Shown piece by piece: positions 17,901 through 25,978 of a stretch of 64,000 bases of DNA (position 1 is its first letter; each line of letters starts with the position of its first letter). Made by a program: the position numbers and the translations under genes. Where the stretch lies: NCBI RefSeq assembly GCF_032917945.1, contig NZ_CP136624.1, positions 682,001 to 746,000 of the forward strand, read 5' to 3'. The stretch comes from Bradyrhizobium sp. sBnM-33. GTDB taxonomy: Bacteria; Pseudomonadota; Alphaproteobacteria; Rhizobiales; Xanthobacteraceae. The notes beneath the pieces were generated by a model that did no database searches, had not been told where the DNA came from, and saw only the letters and a list, made by a program, of their open reading frames with translations.

Positions 17901-17926
17901 TTGTTGTTGACGACAACAATTGTTGT
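17901..17926. promoter_or_regulatory. Overlapping palindromes, probable MarR operator
   Basis: TTGTTGT-TGACG-ACAACAA (17901-17919) overlaps the perfect 14-base palindrome ACAACAATTGTTGT (17913-17926). Both lie between the divergent marR and feruloyl-CoA synthase genes, where an autoregulatory repressor would bind. Confidence 0.7.
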
Positions 17927-17977
17927 GCTCAAACATTAGCTTCAAGCCAGCCCTTTCGAGGCTGCAGGAGGAAGCCC

Positions 17978-19840
17978 ATGACCATCGCCGCCATAAGCGG
18001 TGCCGAATCCCCAAACCTTTTTGCGACGCCCACGATCGTTGCCGATCGCCGGACCGATGGCAGCATCATCCTGAAATCGACCACGCCGCTGCGGCCGAGT
18101 GCGCGCTGCATCGGCGACTGGCTGGAGCACTGGGCGCGGCGGGCGCCTGACCGGATCTTTCTCGCCGATCGCGCCAGCGTTGATGCGCCGTGGAGCACCG
18201 TCACCTACAAGGATGCGTTGAAGCAGGTGCGCTCGGCTGCCAGCTGGATTCTCGCGCAGGGGTTAAGCGCCGAGCGTCCGCTGGTGATCCTGTCCGACAA
18301 CAGCGTCGAGCACGCGCTGTTCGCGCTCGCCGCCCAGCATGTCGGCGTGCCATCGGCCGCGATTTCGCCGGCCTATTCGCTGATGTCCAAGGACTTCGAC
18401 AAGCTCAAGAGCATGGTCGAGTTGCTCGAGCCTGGCGTGATTTACGTTGCCAGCACAAAACCGTTTGCCGCAGCGCTGGCGGCGATCAAGCCACTGCATT
18501 CGGCCACCATCGTCAGCGGCAGTGCGGACGCGGCCGACGCGATCTCCTTCCGCGCCATCACGGCAACGCCGGAAACACCCGATGTCGAAACGGCTTTTGC
18601 CGCGGTCACGCCGGACACCATCGCAAAATTCCTGTTCACCTCGGGTTCGACCGGCACGCCAAAGGCCGTGATCAATACCCAGCGCATGCTGACCTCGAGC
18701 CAGCAGGCCAAAGCGCAGACCTGGACGTTCCTCGAAGATATCGGCGAGGATCTCGTGATCCTCGACTGGCTGCCGTGGAGCCACACCTTCGGTGCAAACC
18801 ACAATTTCAATCTGGTGTTGCGCAACGGTGGCACGCTCTATGTCGATGGCGGCAAGCCGGCACCGGGGCTGTTCGCGACCTCGCTCGCCAATTTGCGCAG
18901 CGTGATGCCAACCGTCTATTTCAACGTGCCGCGCGGCTTTGACATGCTGATCGCGGCGCTGCGCGGCGACGACGAGTTGCGGAAGAAGTTTTTCAGCGAG
19001 GTGAAGTTCGCCTTCTACGCCGGCGCAGCGTTGCCGCAGAATCTTTGGGACGCGCTGGAAGAACTCTCGGTCAAGACCATTGGCCGTGCGCTGCCGATGG
19101 TGTCGGCCTGGGGCTCGACCGAAACCTCGCCGCTCGCCACCGATTGCCACTTCCAGGCCAAGCGCTCCGGCAACATCGGCGTGCCGATCCCCGGGACCGA
19201 ACTGAAGCTGGTGCCGTCAGGCGACAAGCTGGAGGTGCGGGTGCGCGGCCCGAATGTCACGCCCGGTTACTGGAAGGCGCCGGAATTGACCGCGCAGGCG
19301 TTCGACGAAGAGGGTTTTTATCTCATCGGCGACGCCGTGACCTTTGCCGATCCGGCGCGTCCCGAACTCGGACTGTTCTTCGATGGCCGTGTCGCCGAGG
19401 ACTTCAAGCTCAATTCGGGCACCTGGGTCAGCGTCGGCACCTTGCGCGTCGCCGGCATCGCGGCTCTGGCGTCGCTGGCGCAGGACATTGTCGTGACCGG
19501 CCATGGCAGCGACGAGGTTCGCTTCCTCGTGTTTCCGAATATTGCGGCCTGCCGTGCACACGCCGGTTTGCCCGACAGCGCCGACGTGAAAGATGTGATT
19601 GGCCACGACAAGGTTCGAAGTGCGATTGCCCAAGGGCTCGCGAGGCTGAAGGCGCAAGCTGGCAATTCGTCCGGCCACGCAACACGCGCGCTGCTGCTGG
19701 CCGAACCTGCGTCCGTCGACGGCGGCGAGATCACCGACAAGGGCTATATCAATCAGCGCGCGGTGTTGACGCGGCGCGCGAGCGCAGTGGCAACGCTGGA
19801 CGACGACGCCTCGGCCGAATGGATCGGCTGCGCGGGCTGA
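17978..19840 (+). CDS. Feruloyl-CoA synthase-like acyl-CoA synthetase
   Basis: 620 aa AMP-forming ligase of the ANL superfamily, cytoplasmic. The AMP-binding motif FTSGSTGTPKAV is near residue 220, the WGSTETSPLAT block is A5-like, and YLIGDAVTFADP with FFDGRVAEDFKLNSGTWV is the hinge region. The C-terminus EITDKGYINQRAVL matches the feruloyl-CoA synthase subgroup, which is about 620 aa long, longer than benzoate ligases. Ferulate, p-coumarate or caffeate are likely substrates. No enoyl-CoA hydratase/aldolase (ech) or vanillin dehydrogenase gene is adjacent. The ATG is behind CAGGAGGA. Confidence 0.85.
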   Translation: MTIAAISGAESPNLFATPTIVADRRTDGSIILKSTTPLRPSARCIGDWLEHWARRAPDRIFLADRASVDAPWSTVTYKDALKQVRSAASWILAQGLSAERPLVILSDNSVEHALFALAAQHVGVPSAAISPAYSLMSKDFDKLKSMVELLEPGVIYVASTKPFAAALAAIKPLHSATIVSGSADAADAISFRAITATPETPDVETAFAAVTPDTIAKFLFTSGSTGTPKAVINTQRMLTSSQQAKAQTWTFLEDIGEDLVILDWLPWSHTFGANHNFNLVLRNGGTLYVDGGKPAPGLFATSLANLRSVMPTVYFNVPRGFDMLIAALRGDDELRKKFFSEVKFAFYAGAALPQNLWDALEELSVKTIGRALPMVSAWGSTETSPLATDCHFQAKRSGNIGVPIPGTELKLVPSGDKLEVRVRGPNVTPGYWKAPELTAQAFDEEGFYLIGDAVTFADPARPELGLFFDGRVAEDFKLNSGTWVSVGTLRVAGIAALASLAQDIVVTGHGSDEVRFLVFPNIAACRAHAGLPDSADVKDVIGHDKVRSAIAQGLARLKAQAGNSSGHATRALLLAEPASVDGGEITDKGYINQRAVLTRRASAVATLDDDASAEWIGCAG

Positions 19841-19848
19841 AATGCCAG

Positions 19849-19940
19849 AGCGTTTTCAAGCGAAGTGGACACCGGTTCGCGTCAAGAAAACGCGTCAAAA
19901 CAAGAATCTAGAGCCCGGTTCTGATTGAATCAGAACCGAA
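19849..19940 (+). repeat. Dispersed repeat class I copy 1, with terminator-like hairpin
   Basis: AGCGTTTTCAAGCGAAGTGG with CCGGTTCGCGTCAAGAAAAC is a common Bradyrhizobium-type repeat; a related copy is at 59737. At 19917-19937 GGTTCTGATT and AATCAGAACC form a 10-base stem around a single G. The hairpin could end the feruloyl-CoA synthase transcript. Confidence 0.75.
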
Positions 19941-19996
19941 AAGGCTCTCGATCATGATGATTTTTGGTTGGAAGATTGGGCCGCAGACGCGCTTCA

Positions 19997-20112
19997 CCTC
20001 TCCCGCTTGCGGGGGAGGTCGGCGCGAAGCGCCGGGTGGGGCTTCCTCCACTCGGGCAGTGTCGCCCGCGGAGACACCCCCACCCCAGCCCTCCCCCGCA
20101 AGCGGGAGAGGG
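19997..20112 (+). repeat. Palindromic repeat, class B copy 3
   Basis: CCTCTCCCGCTTGCGGGGG at the left and CCCCCGCAAGCGGGAGAGGG at the right bracket about 75 bases. It lies between convergent genes. Confidence 0.85.
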
Positions 20113-20158
20113 AGCGCACTTTCTTCGTGGTCGCAATCAAACCCAATTTCATCATGCT

Positions 20159-20707
20159 CTAGGCGCGTCGGGACGCCGCGTGCTTGTGCGCCTCGACCAG
20201 CCGAACCAGCATCTGCAAGAAAGCTGTCTGCTCACTCTTGCTGAGCGCGGAAAGCGTCTGCGCATTAAAGCTCTCGCCAAGCCGGCTGGCCTCGTCAGCG
20301 CGCCTCTCGCCTGCCGCGCTGAGGCTGAGCTCGACCGCGCGCTTGTCCCGCGCGGATCGCTTCCGCTTCAAGACGCCGGTCTCCTCCATCCGCGACAGGA
20401 TTTTCACGAGGTTTGGGAGCTGCATCTTCAGCACGGCGGCGAGTTCGCTCTGCGTCACCGTCTTGTTGTCCCGCACCGTAACCAGGATGGCGTATTCGAG
20501 CGGCGAAAGTTTTAAGGACTCGAAATACGGATAGAACGCCTCGAAGTTTTCCAACTGCAGGATCCGGATCATGAATCCCGGGGTCTGCTGCAGCGCGGTG
20601 AGATCGAGTTTTCGCGCCGAGTCCGGCACGGCCGGTCTGGCCGCTCCGTTGCCCCTGCGCATCGAAACTTTTCCGATTCGTTCCATGGGCAATAGCTCGC
20701 ACGGCAT
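20159..20707 (-). CDS. MarR-family regulator
   Basis: About 182 aa; the start is uncertain (ATG 20707, ATG 20686 or TTG 20722). The winged-helix core reads SPLEYAILVTVRDNKTVTQSELAAVLKMQLPNLVKILSRMEETGVLKRKRSARDKRAVELSLSAAG when assembled across the domain, with the typical D-R wing. It is divergent from the next orphan binding protein, and a CTTATAA-G-TTATAAG palindrome lies between them, so it likely controls uptake of that ligand. Confidence 0.85.
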   Translation of the reverse strand: MPCELLPMERIGKVSMRRGNGAARPAVPDSARKLDLTALQQTPGFMIRILQLENFEAFYPYFESLKLSPLEYAILVTVRDNKTVTQSELAAVLKMQLPNLVKILSRMEETGVLKRKRSARDKRAVELSLSAAGERRADEASRLGESFNAQTLSALSKSEQTAFLQMLVRLVEAHKHAASRRA

Positions 20708-20715
20708 CACATGAA

Positions 20716-20748
20716 TTGACAATCCTCAAAATGCTTATAAGTTATAAG
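20716..20748. promoter_or_regulatory. Promoter element and MarR-type palindrome
   Basis: TTGACA (20716-20721) is a candidate -35 for the binding-protein gene. CTTATAA (20734-20740), G, TTATAAG (20742-20748) is a perfect 7-1-7 palindrome over the expected -10 area, where a repressor would block transcription. Confidence 0.6.
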
Positions 20749-20800
20749 TAATTTCGAAGCGGTCGCGAAGGCCGCCTTTTTCCATACCGGAGGGAAACGC

Positions 20801-22018
20801 ATGCGAGAGTTTTTTCGCACAGGAATGCTCATGGTCGCGCTCGGCGGAATGTTCGCCAGTGCTTCCCAAGTCCAAGCCCAAGACCGCGTCCGGATCGGCG
20901 TGCTCAACGACCAGTCGGGCGTGTTCTCGACGTACCAGGGCGTCGGTTCGGTCATCGCCGCGCAAATGGCGGTGGAGGATTACGGCGGCAAGGCCGCCGG
21001 CAAGGTGGTCGACGTGATCACGGCCGATCACCAGAACAAGACCGACGTCGGCGTAGGCATCGCGCGGCGCTGGTACGACACCGAAAGCATCGACGCCATC
21101 TTCGACTTGCCGAACTCGGCGATTGCGCTCGCGGTTGCCAATATGAGCGAGCAGAAGAACAAGGTCTTCATCGGCTCGGGCGCCGGCACAGCGCTTCTCA
21201 CCGGCGAGAAGTGCACGCCGAATACCGTGCACTGGACCTACGATACGTATGCCTATGGCCGCGGTCTCGGCAAAGCCGTGGTAGCCCAAGGCGGCAAGAA
21301 ATGGTTCTTCCTGACCGCCGATTACGCCTTCGGCCATGACCTGGAGAAGCAGGCGATGGAAGGCGTCAAGGCCTCCGGCGGCGAAGTGCTCGGCGCCGTG
21401 CGCCATCCGCTCGGCACCGCCGATTATGCTTCCTTCCTGCTGCAGGCGCAGGCCTCGGGTGCCGACATCGTCGGCGTCGCCAATGCCGGCGACGACACCA
21501 TCACCTCGATCAAGCAGGCGGCGGAGTTCGGGCTGACGCAAAAGCAGAAGCTGGTCGGATTGATCCTCGGCATGAACGGCATTCCCGCGCTCGGCCTGAA
21601 GGCAGCCCAGGGCGCGCAGATCATGAATCCATTCTATTGGGATTTGAACGACGGCACGCGCGCTTTTGCAAAACGGTTCGCCGAACGCCATCCGCAAAAG
21701 AATTATCCGAACGACATGCAGGCCGGCGTCTATGCTTCGGTGCTGCATTATCTGAAGGCCGTCGACAAGGTCGGCAGTGCCGCCGACGGCAAAGCCGTAG
21801 TGTCGGCGATGAAGGCGATGCCAACCGACGATCCGCTGTTCGGCAAGGGAACCATCCGCGCCGATGGGCGTAAGATTCACCCGCTGTTTCTGCTCGAGGT
21901 GAAGAAGCCTGACGAATCCACGTCAAAATGGGATCTGTTGAAGGTTGTCGCTACGATCCCGGGCGATCAGGCCTTTCGTCCCGAAAGCGACGGTAACTGC
22001 CCACTGGTCAAGAGATGA
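20801..22018 (+). CDS. Orphan type I periplasmic binding protein, aromatic-acid type
   Basis: 405 aa, LivK-like fold (Peripla_BP_6). The signal peptide ends at VQAQ. The motif VRIGVLNDQSGVFSTYQGVGS starts the mature protein. The closest family I recognise is the group of Rhodopseudomonas/Bradyrhizobium binding proteins, such as CouP, that bind aromatic acids. Its paralogue at 24521 shares the same motifs (ADHQNK, QAAEFGL, the C-terminal DQAFRP). No permease or ATPase gene is adjacent; the importer at 32138-35480 could be shared. It is divergently transcribed from a MarR gene. Confidence 0.85.
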   Translation: MREFFRTGMLMVALGGMFASASQVQAQDRVRIGVLNDQSGVFSTYQGVGSVIAAQMAVEDYGGKAAGKVVDVITADHQNKTDVGVGIARRWYDTESIDAIFDLPNSAIALAVANMSEQKNKVFIGSGAGTALLTGEKCTPNTVHWTYDTYAYGRGLGKAVVAQGGKKWFFLTADYAFGHDLEKQAMEGVKASGGEVLGAVRHPLGTADYASFLLQAQASGADIVGVANAGDDTITSIKQAAEFGLTQKQKLVGLILGMNGIPALGLKAAQGAQIMNPFYWDLNDGTRAFAKRFAERHPQKNYPNDMQAGVYASVLHYLKAVDKVGSAADGKAVVSAMKAMPTDDPLFGKGTIRADGRKIHPLFLLEVKKPDESTSKWDLLKVVATIPGDQAFRPESDGNCPLVKR

Positions 22019-22085
22019 TCTGACTGGCGGCGGCCGGTACGAACGGGCCGCCGCCGAAAATCGGTCGCGGAGGCTTGCCGTATAT

Positions 22086-22099
22086 GTTGCCAAGGCAAC
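22086..22099. promoter_or_regulatory. MarR-type palindrome without an intact gene behind it
   Basis: GTTGCCAAGGCAAC is a perfect 14-base palindrome and fits the TTGCCNNGGCAA core of MarR sites. A similar site is at 30480. About 80 bases downstream GGGAGAAACGG precedes an ATG at 22178 whose frame runs antisense to marR and is unlike any protein. This may be the remains of a promoter. Confidence 0.45.
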
Positions 22100-22261
22100 C
22101 AATTTATGCGAGCGTGTTTTCACAAGAGCGGCCGATCGCAGAGCACGGAGATTGCCGGGCCGCACAGGGAGAAACGGATGTTTGGGCGTGTCGGATCGTC
22201 GCGACGCTATGCGATGTCGCGTGCGCAGTCGGGTGGCCGCGGCGTAGCTAATAGGCGCCGC

Positions 22262-22792
22262 TCAGCTCTGCGTATTGACTTCGCCCGCGCCTTTCACGGC
22301 GTCGAGATTGCCGTGCACCCGCAGCAGCAGCGCGATCAGGGTCTCCCGCTCCGGCTTGCTCAGGCAGGAGAGCAGGCGACGCTCGCGTTCGAGCGCTACC
22401 GCGATGACCTGGTCATGGGTGGCATAGCCCTTCAGGGTCAGCGAGATCGAGTGGGTGCGACCGTCCTCGCGGTCGGCCCTGATGCTGACCAGCCCGCGTT
22501 CTTCCATGCCGGCCAGGGTCCGGCTCACGGGTCCCTTGTCGAAACCGATCACGTGACAGATCCGCGCCGCAGAAATTTCCGGCTCGATTGCGAGCAGCGA
22601 CAGGATCCGCCATTCCGTGACGTTGACCCCAAAGCGCTTCTGATAGACCACGGTCGCGCTGCGCGACAATTTGTTGGCGATGAAGGTGATGAGGGCCGGA
22701 ACGTAACGGTCGAGGTCGAGCACCTGTTCGGCCCGTCCGCTCCTGCCTGCCGCGCCCGCACGGGGCGCGCGCGCCTGTCTGTTCCTGCTCAT
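22262..22792 (-). CDS. MarR-family regulator of the P450 module
   Basis: 176 aa from ATG 22792; a longer form from ATG 22825 lacks a ribosome-binding site. The winged-helix domain is clear (VTEWRILSLLAIEPEISAARICHVIGFDKGPVSRTLAGMEERGLV, wing ADREDGRTHSISLT). It is divergent from the P450 gene with a gap of about 80 bases. In Rhodopseudomonas a MarR gene also accompanies CYP199A and its ferredoxin, so it likely senses the methoxybenzoate substrate or product. Confidence 0.87.
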   Translation of the reverse strand: MSRNRQARAPRAGAAGRSGRAEQVLDLDRYVPALITFIANKLSRSATVVYQKRFGVNVTEWRILSLLAIEPEISAARICHVIGFDKGPVSRTLAGMEERGLVSIRADREDGRTHSISLTLKGYATHDQVIAVALERERRLLSCLSKPERETLIALLLRVHGNLDAVKGAGEVNTQS

Positions 22793-22872
22793 GCTTTTCC
22801 GATGCTGCTCCAGCGTTCCAGACATAGAGACAGCGCACGCCGCTCTGCAAGAACATTATGCAGGAGACCCAC

Positions 22873-24108
22873 ATGAGCGCGACATCCCGGATCGATTCTG
22901 CAACCCCGGAGCCGAGTGCGCCGGCCGGCGTGCCCCATCTGGACGTGGATCCGTTCTCGACCGAGTTTTTCGAGGATCCGCACCGGATCCACAATGTCCT
23001 CCGCGAGGCCGGGCCGGTGGTCTGGCTCGAAAAGTGGGGCGTCTATGGCGTCGCACGCTATGCCGAGGTGCACGCCGTCCTCAACGATCCCCTGACCTTC
23101 TGTTCGAGCCGCGGCGTTGGCTTGAGCGATTTCGCCAAGGAGAAGCCGTGGCGACCGCAAAGCATCATCCTTGAAGCGGACCCCCCGGCGCATACCAGGA
23201 CGCGCGCGGTGCTCGCCCAGGTGCTGTCGCCGACGGCGATGAAGCAGGTCCGCGAACATTTCACGGCGATGGCCGCGGCCAAGGTCGACGAATTGCTGGC
23301 GCGTCGAAGTTTCGATGCGGTTGCCGATCTCGCGGAGGCCTATCCGCTCTCGGTATTTCCTGATGCGATGGGCCTGAAGCAGGAGGGGCGGGAGAACCTG
23401 CTGCCCTATGCTAGCCTGGTCTTCAACGCGTTTGGGCCGCCGAACCAGTTGCGCCAGGAGGCGATCGAGCGCTCCGCGCCGCACCAGGCATATGTCGCCG
23501 CGCAATGCCAGCGTGAAAATCTTGCGCCCGGCGGCTTCGGCGCCTGCATCCATGCCCGCGCCGATGCCGGCGACATCACGGCGGAAGAGGCCCCTCTGTT
23601 GGTGCGCTCGCTGCTTTCGGCAGGACTCGACACCACCGTCAACGGCATCGGCGCCGCCGTCTACTGCCTGGCGCGTTTCCCCGATCAGCTTGCGCGGCTG
23701 CGCAGCGATCCGACGCTGGCGCGCAACGCGTTCGAAGAGGCGATCCGTTTCGAAAGCCCGGTACAGACCTTCTTCCGCACCACGACGCGCGAGGTCGAAC
23801 TCGCCGGCCATCGCATCGGCGAAGGCGAAAAGGTTCTGATGTTCCTCGGTGCCGCCAACCGCGATCCGCGGCGCTGGGAAAATCCTGACAGTTACGACGT
23901 GACCCGCCGCACCTCCGGCCATGTCGGCTTTGGCTCGGGCATTCATATGTGCGTCGGCCAGCTTCTCGCGCGCCTCGAAGGCGAGGTGATGCTGGCAGCG
24001 ATCGCGCGCAAGATCGCAAGTATCGAGATATCAGGCCCGGTGAAGCGCCGCTACAACAACACGCTGCGCGGCCTCGAAAGTCTCCCCATCACGATTTCTC
24101 CGGCCTGA
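22873..24108 (+). CDS. Cytochrome P450, CYP199A-like
   Basis: 411 aa, soluble. The heme-binding loop FGSGIHMCVGQLLAR holds the Cys thiolate. The I helix is SAGLDTTVNG, with the conserved acid-Thr pair, and ExxR-type residues occur in FEEAIRFESP. CYP199A2/A4 of Rhodopseudomonas palustris oxidise para-substituted benzoates, with O-demethylation of 4-methoxybenzoate as the model reaction; length, sequence style and the adjacent ferredoxin fit. CAGGAGA precedes ATG 22873. The ferredoxin reductase is not in the window. Confidence 0.9.
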   Translation: MSATSRIDSATPEPSAPAGVPHLDVDPFSTEFFEDPHRIHNVLREAGPVVWLEKWGVYGVARYAEVHAVLNDPLTFCSSRGVGLSDFAKEKPWRPQSIILEADPPAHTRTRAVLAQVLSPTAMKQVREHFTAMAAAKVDELLARRSFDAVADLAEAYPLSVFPDAMGLKQEGRENLLPYASLVFNAFGPPNQLRQEAIERSAPHQAYVAAQCQRENLAPGGFGACIHARADAGDITAEEAPLLVRSLLSAGLDTTVNGIGAAVYCLARFPDQLARLRSDPTLARNAFEEAIRFESPVQTFFRTTTREVELAGHRIGEGEKVLMFLGAANRDPRRWENPDSYDVTRRTSGHVGFGSGIHMCVGQLLARLEGEVMLAAIARKIASIEISGPVKRRYNNTLRGLESLPITISPA

Positions 24109-24118
24109 CGGACCACCC

Positions 24119-24442
24119 ATGCCGAGCATCACGTTTGTTCACCCTGACGGCCGGGCGCAGCGCATCGACGCCGGCGATGGCGAAAGCGCGATGCAGGCCG
24201 CGACGCGCCACGATGTCGGTGGGATTCTGGCCGAATGCGGCGGCAACGCGATGTGCGCCACCTGTCATGTCTATGTCGACGAGGGCTGGCTCGCCCGCCT
24301 GCCGGGCATCGGCGACGACGAGGACGCGCTGCTGGACGGCGCCGCCGCCGAACGGCGGACCAACAGCCGTCTGTCCTGCCAGATCAAGCTTGCTGCCGAT
24401 CTCGATGGTTTGGTTCTCAATCTGCCGGACCGGCAATTGTGA
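24119..24442 (+). CDS. pux: [2Fe-2S] ferredoxin, palustrisredoxin-like
   Basis: 107 aa, adrenodoxin/putidaredoxin class. Cluster ligands are in ECGGNAMCATCHVYV, and the fourth Cys is in NSRLSCQIKL. It begins 10 bases after the P450 stop, so the pair is co-transcribed. It should shuttle electrons from a flavoprotein reductase encoded elsewhere to the P450. The symbol follows the Rhodopseudomonas homologue that partners CYP199A2. Confidence 0.9.
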   Translation: MPSITFVHPDGRAQRIDAGDGESAMQAATRHDVGGILAECGGNAMCATCHVYVDEGWLARLPGIGDDEDALLDGAAAERRTNSRLSCQIKLAADLDGLVLNLPDRQL

Positions 24443-24520
24443 CGGCCTAATCGCCTGAACTGAAGTCAGACCCGGCGAAGTCCGGGAACGCTCAAGAGCC
24501 AATTCGAAAGGGAGAGAACA

Positions 24521-25735
24521 ATGAGGGGTTTCAGGTTAGGTCTGGCGCTTGCCTTGTCTTGCGTGGCATCGGCCGCGGCGCGCGCGGAAATTTCCGGTAA
24601 CGTCGTGCGCATCGGCGTGCTGAACGACATTTCCGGTATCTTCCAGGACACCAACGGCATGGGCTCGGTGGAAGCCGCGCGCATGGCGGCGGAAGATTTC
24701 AATGGCGGCGGCAAGGGTATCAAGGTCGAGATCGTCTACGCCGATCACCAGAACAAGGCCGACGTCGGTTCGGCGATCGTGCGCAAATGGCTCGACGTCG
24801 ATGGTGTCGATGCCGTGGTCGACGTGCCGAATTCCGCCGTTGGGCTCACCATCAATTCGCTGCTGCGCGACAGCCGCATGACGTTCCTTGCTTCGTCGAC
24901 GGCGAGCTCCGACCTGACCGGCAAGTCCTGCTCTCCCAACACCATCCAGTGGGTCAATGACGCCTGGGCGACCGGCAACTCGACCGCGGCGGCGATGATG
25001 GCGCGCGGCGGCAAGGAATGGTACTTCATTACGGTGAATTTTGCGCTCGGCCAGGGCATCGAGGCCGAGGCCACCAACTACATCGAAAAGCACGGCGGCA
25101 AGGTGCTGGGCTCGGCCAAGCATCCGCTCAACACGCCGGACTTTGCCTCGCTTCTGCTGCAGGCGCAAAATTCCAAGGCCAAGGTTATCGGCCTCGCCAA
25201 TGCCGGGGGCGACACCGTCAATGCGGTGAAGCAGGCGGCCGAGTTCGGGCTTCAGCAAAGCGGACAGACAATGGTGGCGTTCCTGCTGTTCATCAACGAC
25301 GTCCATGGGATGGGGCTGAAGGTGGGCCAGGGCCTGCAACTGTTCGAGGCGTTTTACTGGGACATGGATGAAAACACCCGCGCGTTTGCAAAGCGCTTCG
25401 CGGCGCGGCCGGGCGTGAACGGCAAGATGCCGAGCGGCAATCAGGCCGGCGTCTATGCTTCCACGCTCGCCTATCTCAACGCAGTGGCAGCGACCGGCAG
25501 CGATCACGCCAAGGATGCGGTGCCCGAGATGAAGAAGTTCAAGGGCAAGGACAAGCTGTTCGGCGATGTCACCATCCGCCAGGACGGCCGCGTTATCCAC
25601 CCGATGTACTTGTTCGAGGTGAAAAAGCCGGAAGAGTCGAAATATCCCTACGATTACTACAAGCTGGTCTCGACCATTCCGGCCGACCAGGCCTTCCGCC
25701 CGCTCGCCGACGGCGGCTGCTCGCTGGTGAAGTGA
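24521..25735 (+). CDS. Orphan type I periplasmic binding protein, aromatic-acid type
   Basis: 404 aa with a signal peptide ending near ARAE. It is a clear paralogue of the protein at 20801 (VRIGVLNDISGIFQDTNGMGS, ADHQNKADVGSAIVRKWLD, the QAAEFGL block, C-terminal PADQAFRP). It follows the P450 and ferredoxin by about 80 bases, behind GGGAGAGAAC, and is probably in the same transcript. It likely delivers methoxy- or hydroxybenzoate. It too lacks adjacent permease genes. Confidence 0.87.
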   Translation: MRGFRLGLALALSCVASAAARAEISGNVVRIGVLNDISGIFQDTNGMGSVEAARMAAEDFNGGGKGIKVEIVYADHQNKADVGSAIVRKWLDVDGVDAVVDVPNSAVGLTINSLLRDSRMTFLASSTASSDLTGKSCSPNTIQWVNDAWATGNSTAAAMMARGGKEWYFITVNFALGQGIEAEATNYIEKHGGKVLGSAKHPLNTPDFASLLLQAQNSKAKVIGLANAGGDTVNAVKQAAEFGLQQSGQTMVAFLLFINDVHGMGLKVGQGLQLFEAFYWDMDENTRAFAKRFAARPGVNGKMPSGNQAGVYASTLAYLNAVAATGSDHAKDAVPEMKKFKGKDKLFGDVTIRQDGRVIHPMYLFEVKKPEESKYPYDYYKLVSTIPADQAFRPLADGGCSLVK

Positions 25736-25750
25736 AAGGAACTGCTGCGC

Positions 25751-25839
25751 CCTCTCCCGCTTGCGGGAGAGGCATAGGCGGCCTGTGGCCGCCGTTCTTC
25801 AGAAGAACGCCGATGCGGAGCATCGGCTATGGGTGAGGG
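25751..25839 (+). repeat. Palindromic repeat, class B variant
   Basis: CCTCTCCCGC-TT-GCGGGAGAGG is a perfect hairpin, followed by GGCGGCCTGTGGCCGCC, GTTCTTCAGAAGAAC and GATGCGGAGCATC hairpins and ending GGGTGAGGGC. It may end the P450 operon transcript. Confidence 0.85.
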
Positions 25840-25978
25840 CGTCGCCGCATAATCGATGTCAGACGCGAGGCAGGCACAGCGCAATCTTATTTCGATTGAC
25901 GTCCGCACGGCGCGAACCATTGTTGGCCTGACGGCCGGCCGAAAAACGCGGCTGCAGGACGATAGAGTGGAGGAAACG

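Noticed and set aside
22178..22876. Plus-strand frame starting with a good ribosome-binding site
   Set aside because: After about 25 codons it runs antisense to marR and has no domain. Only the upstream signals are of note.
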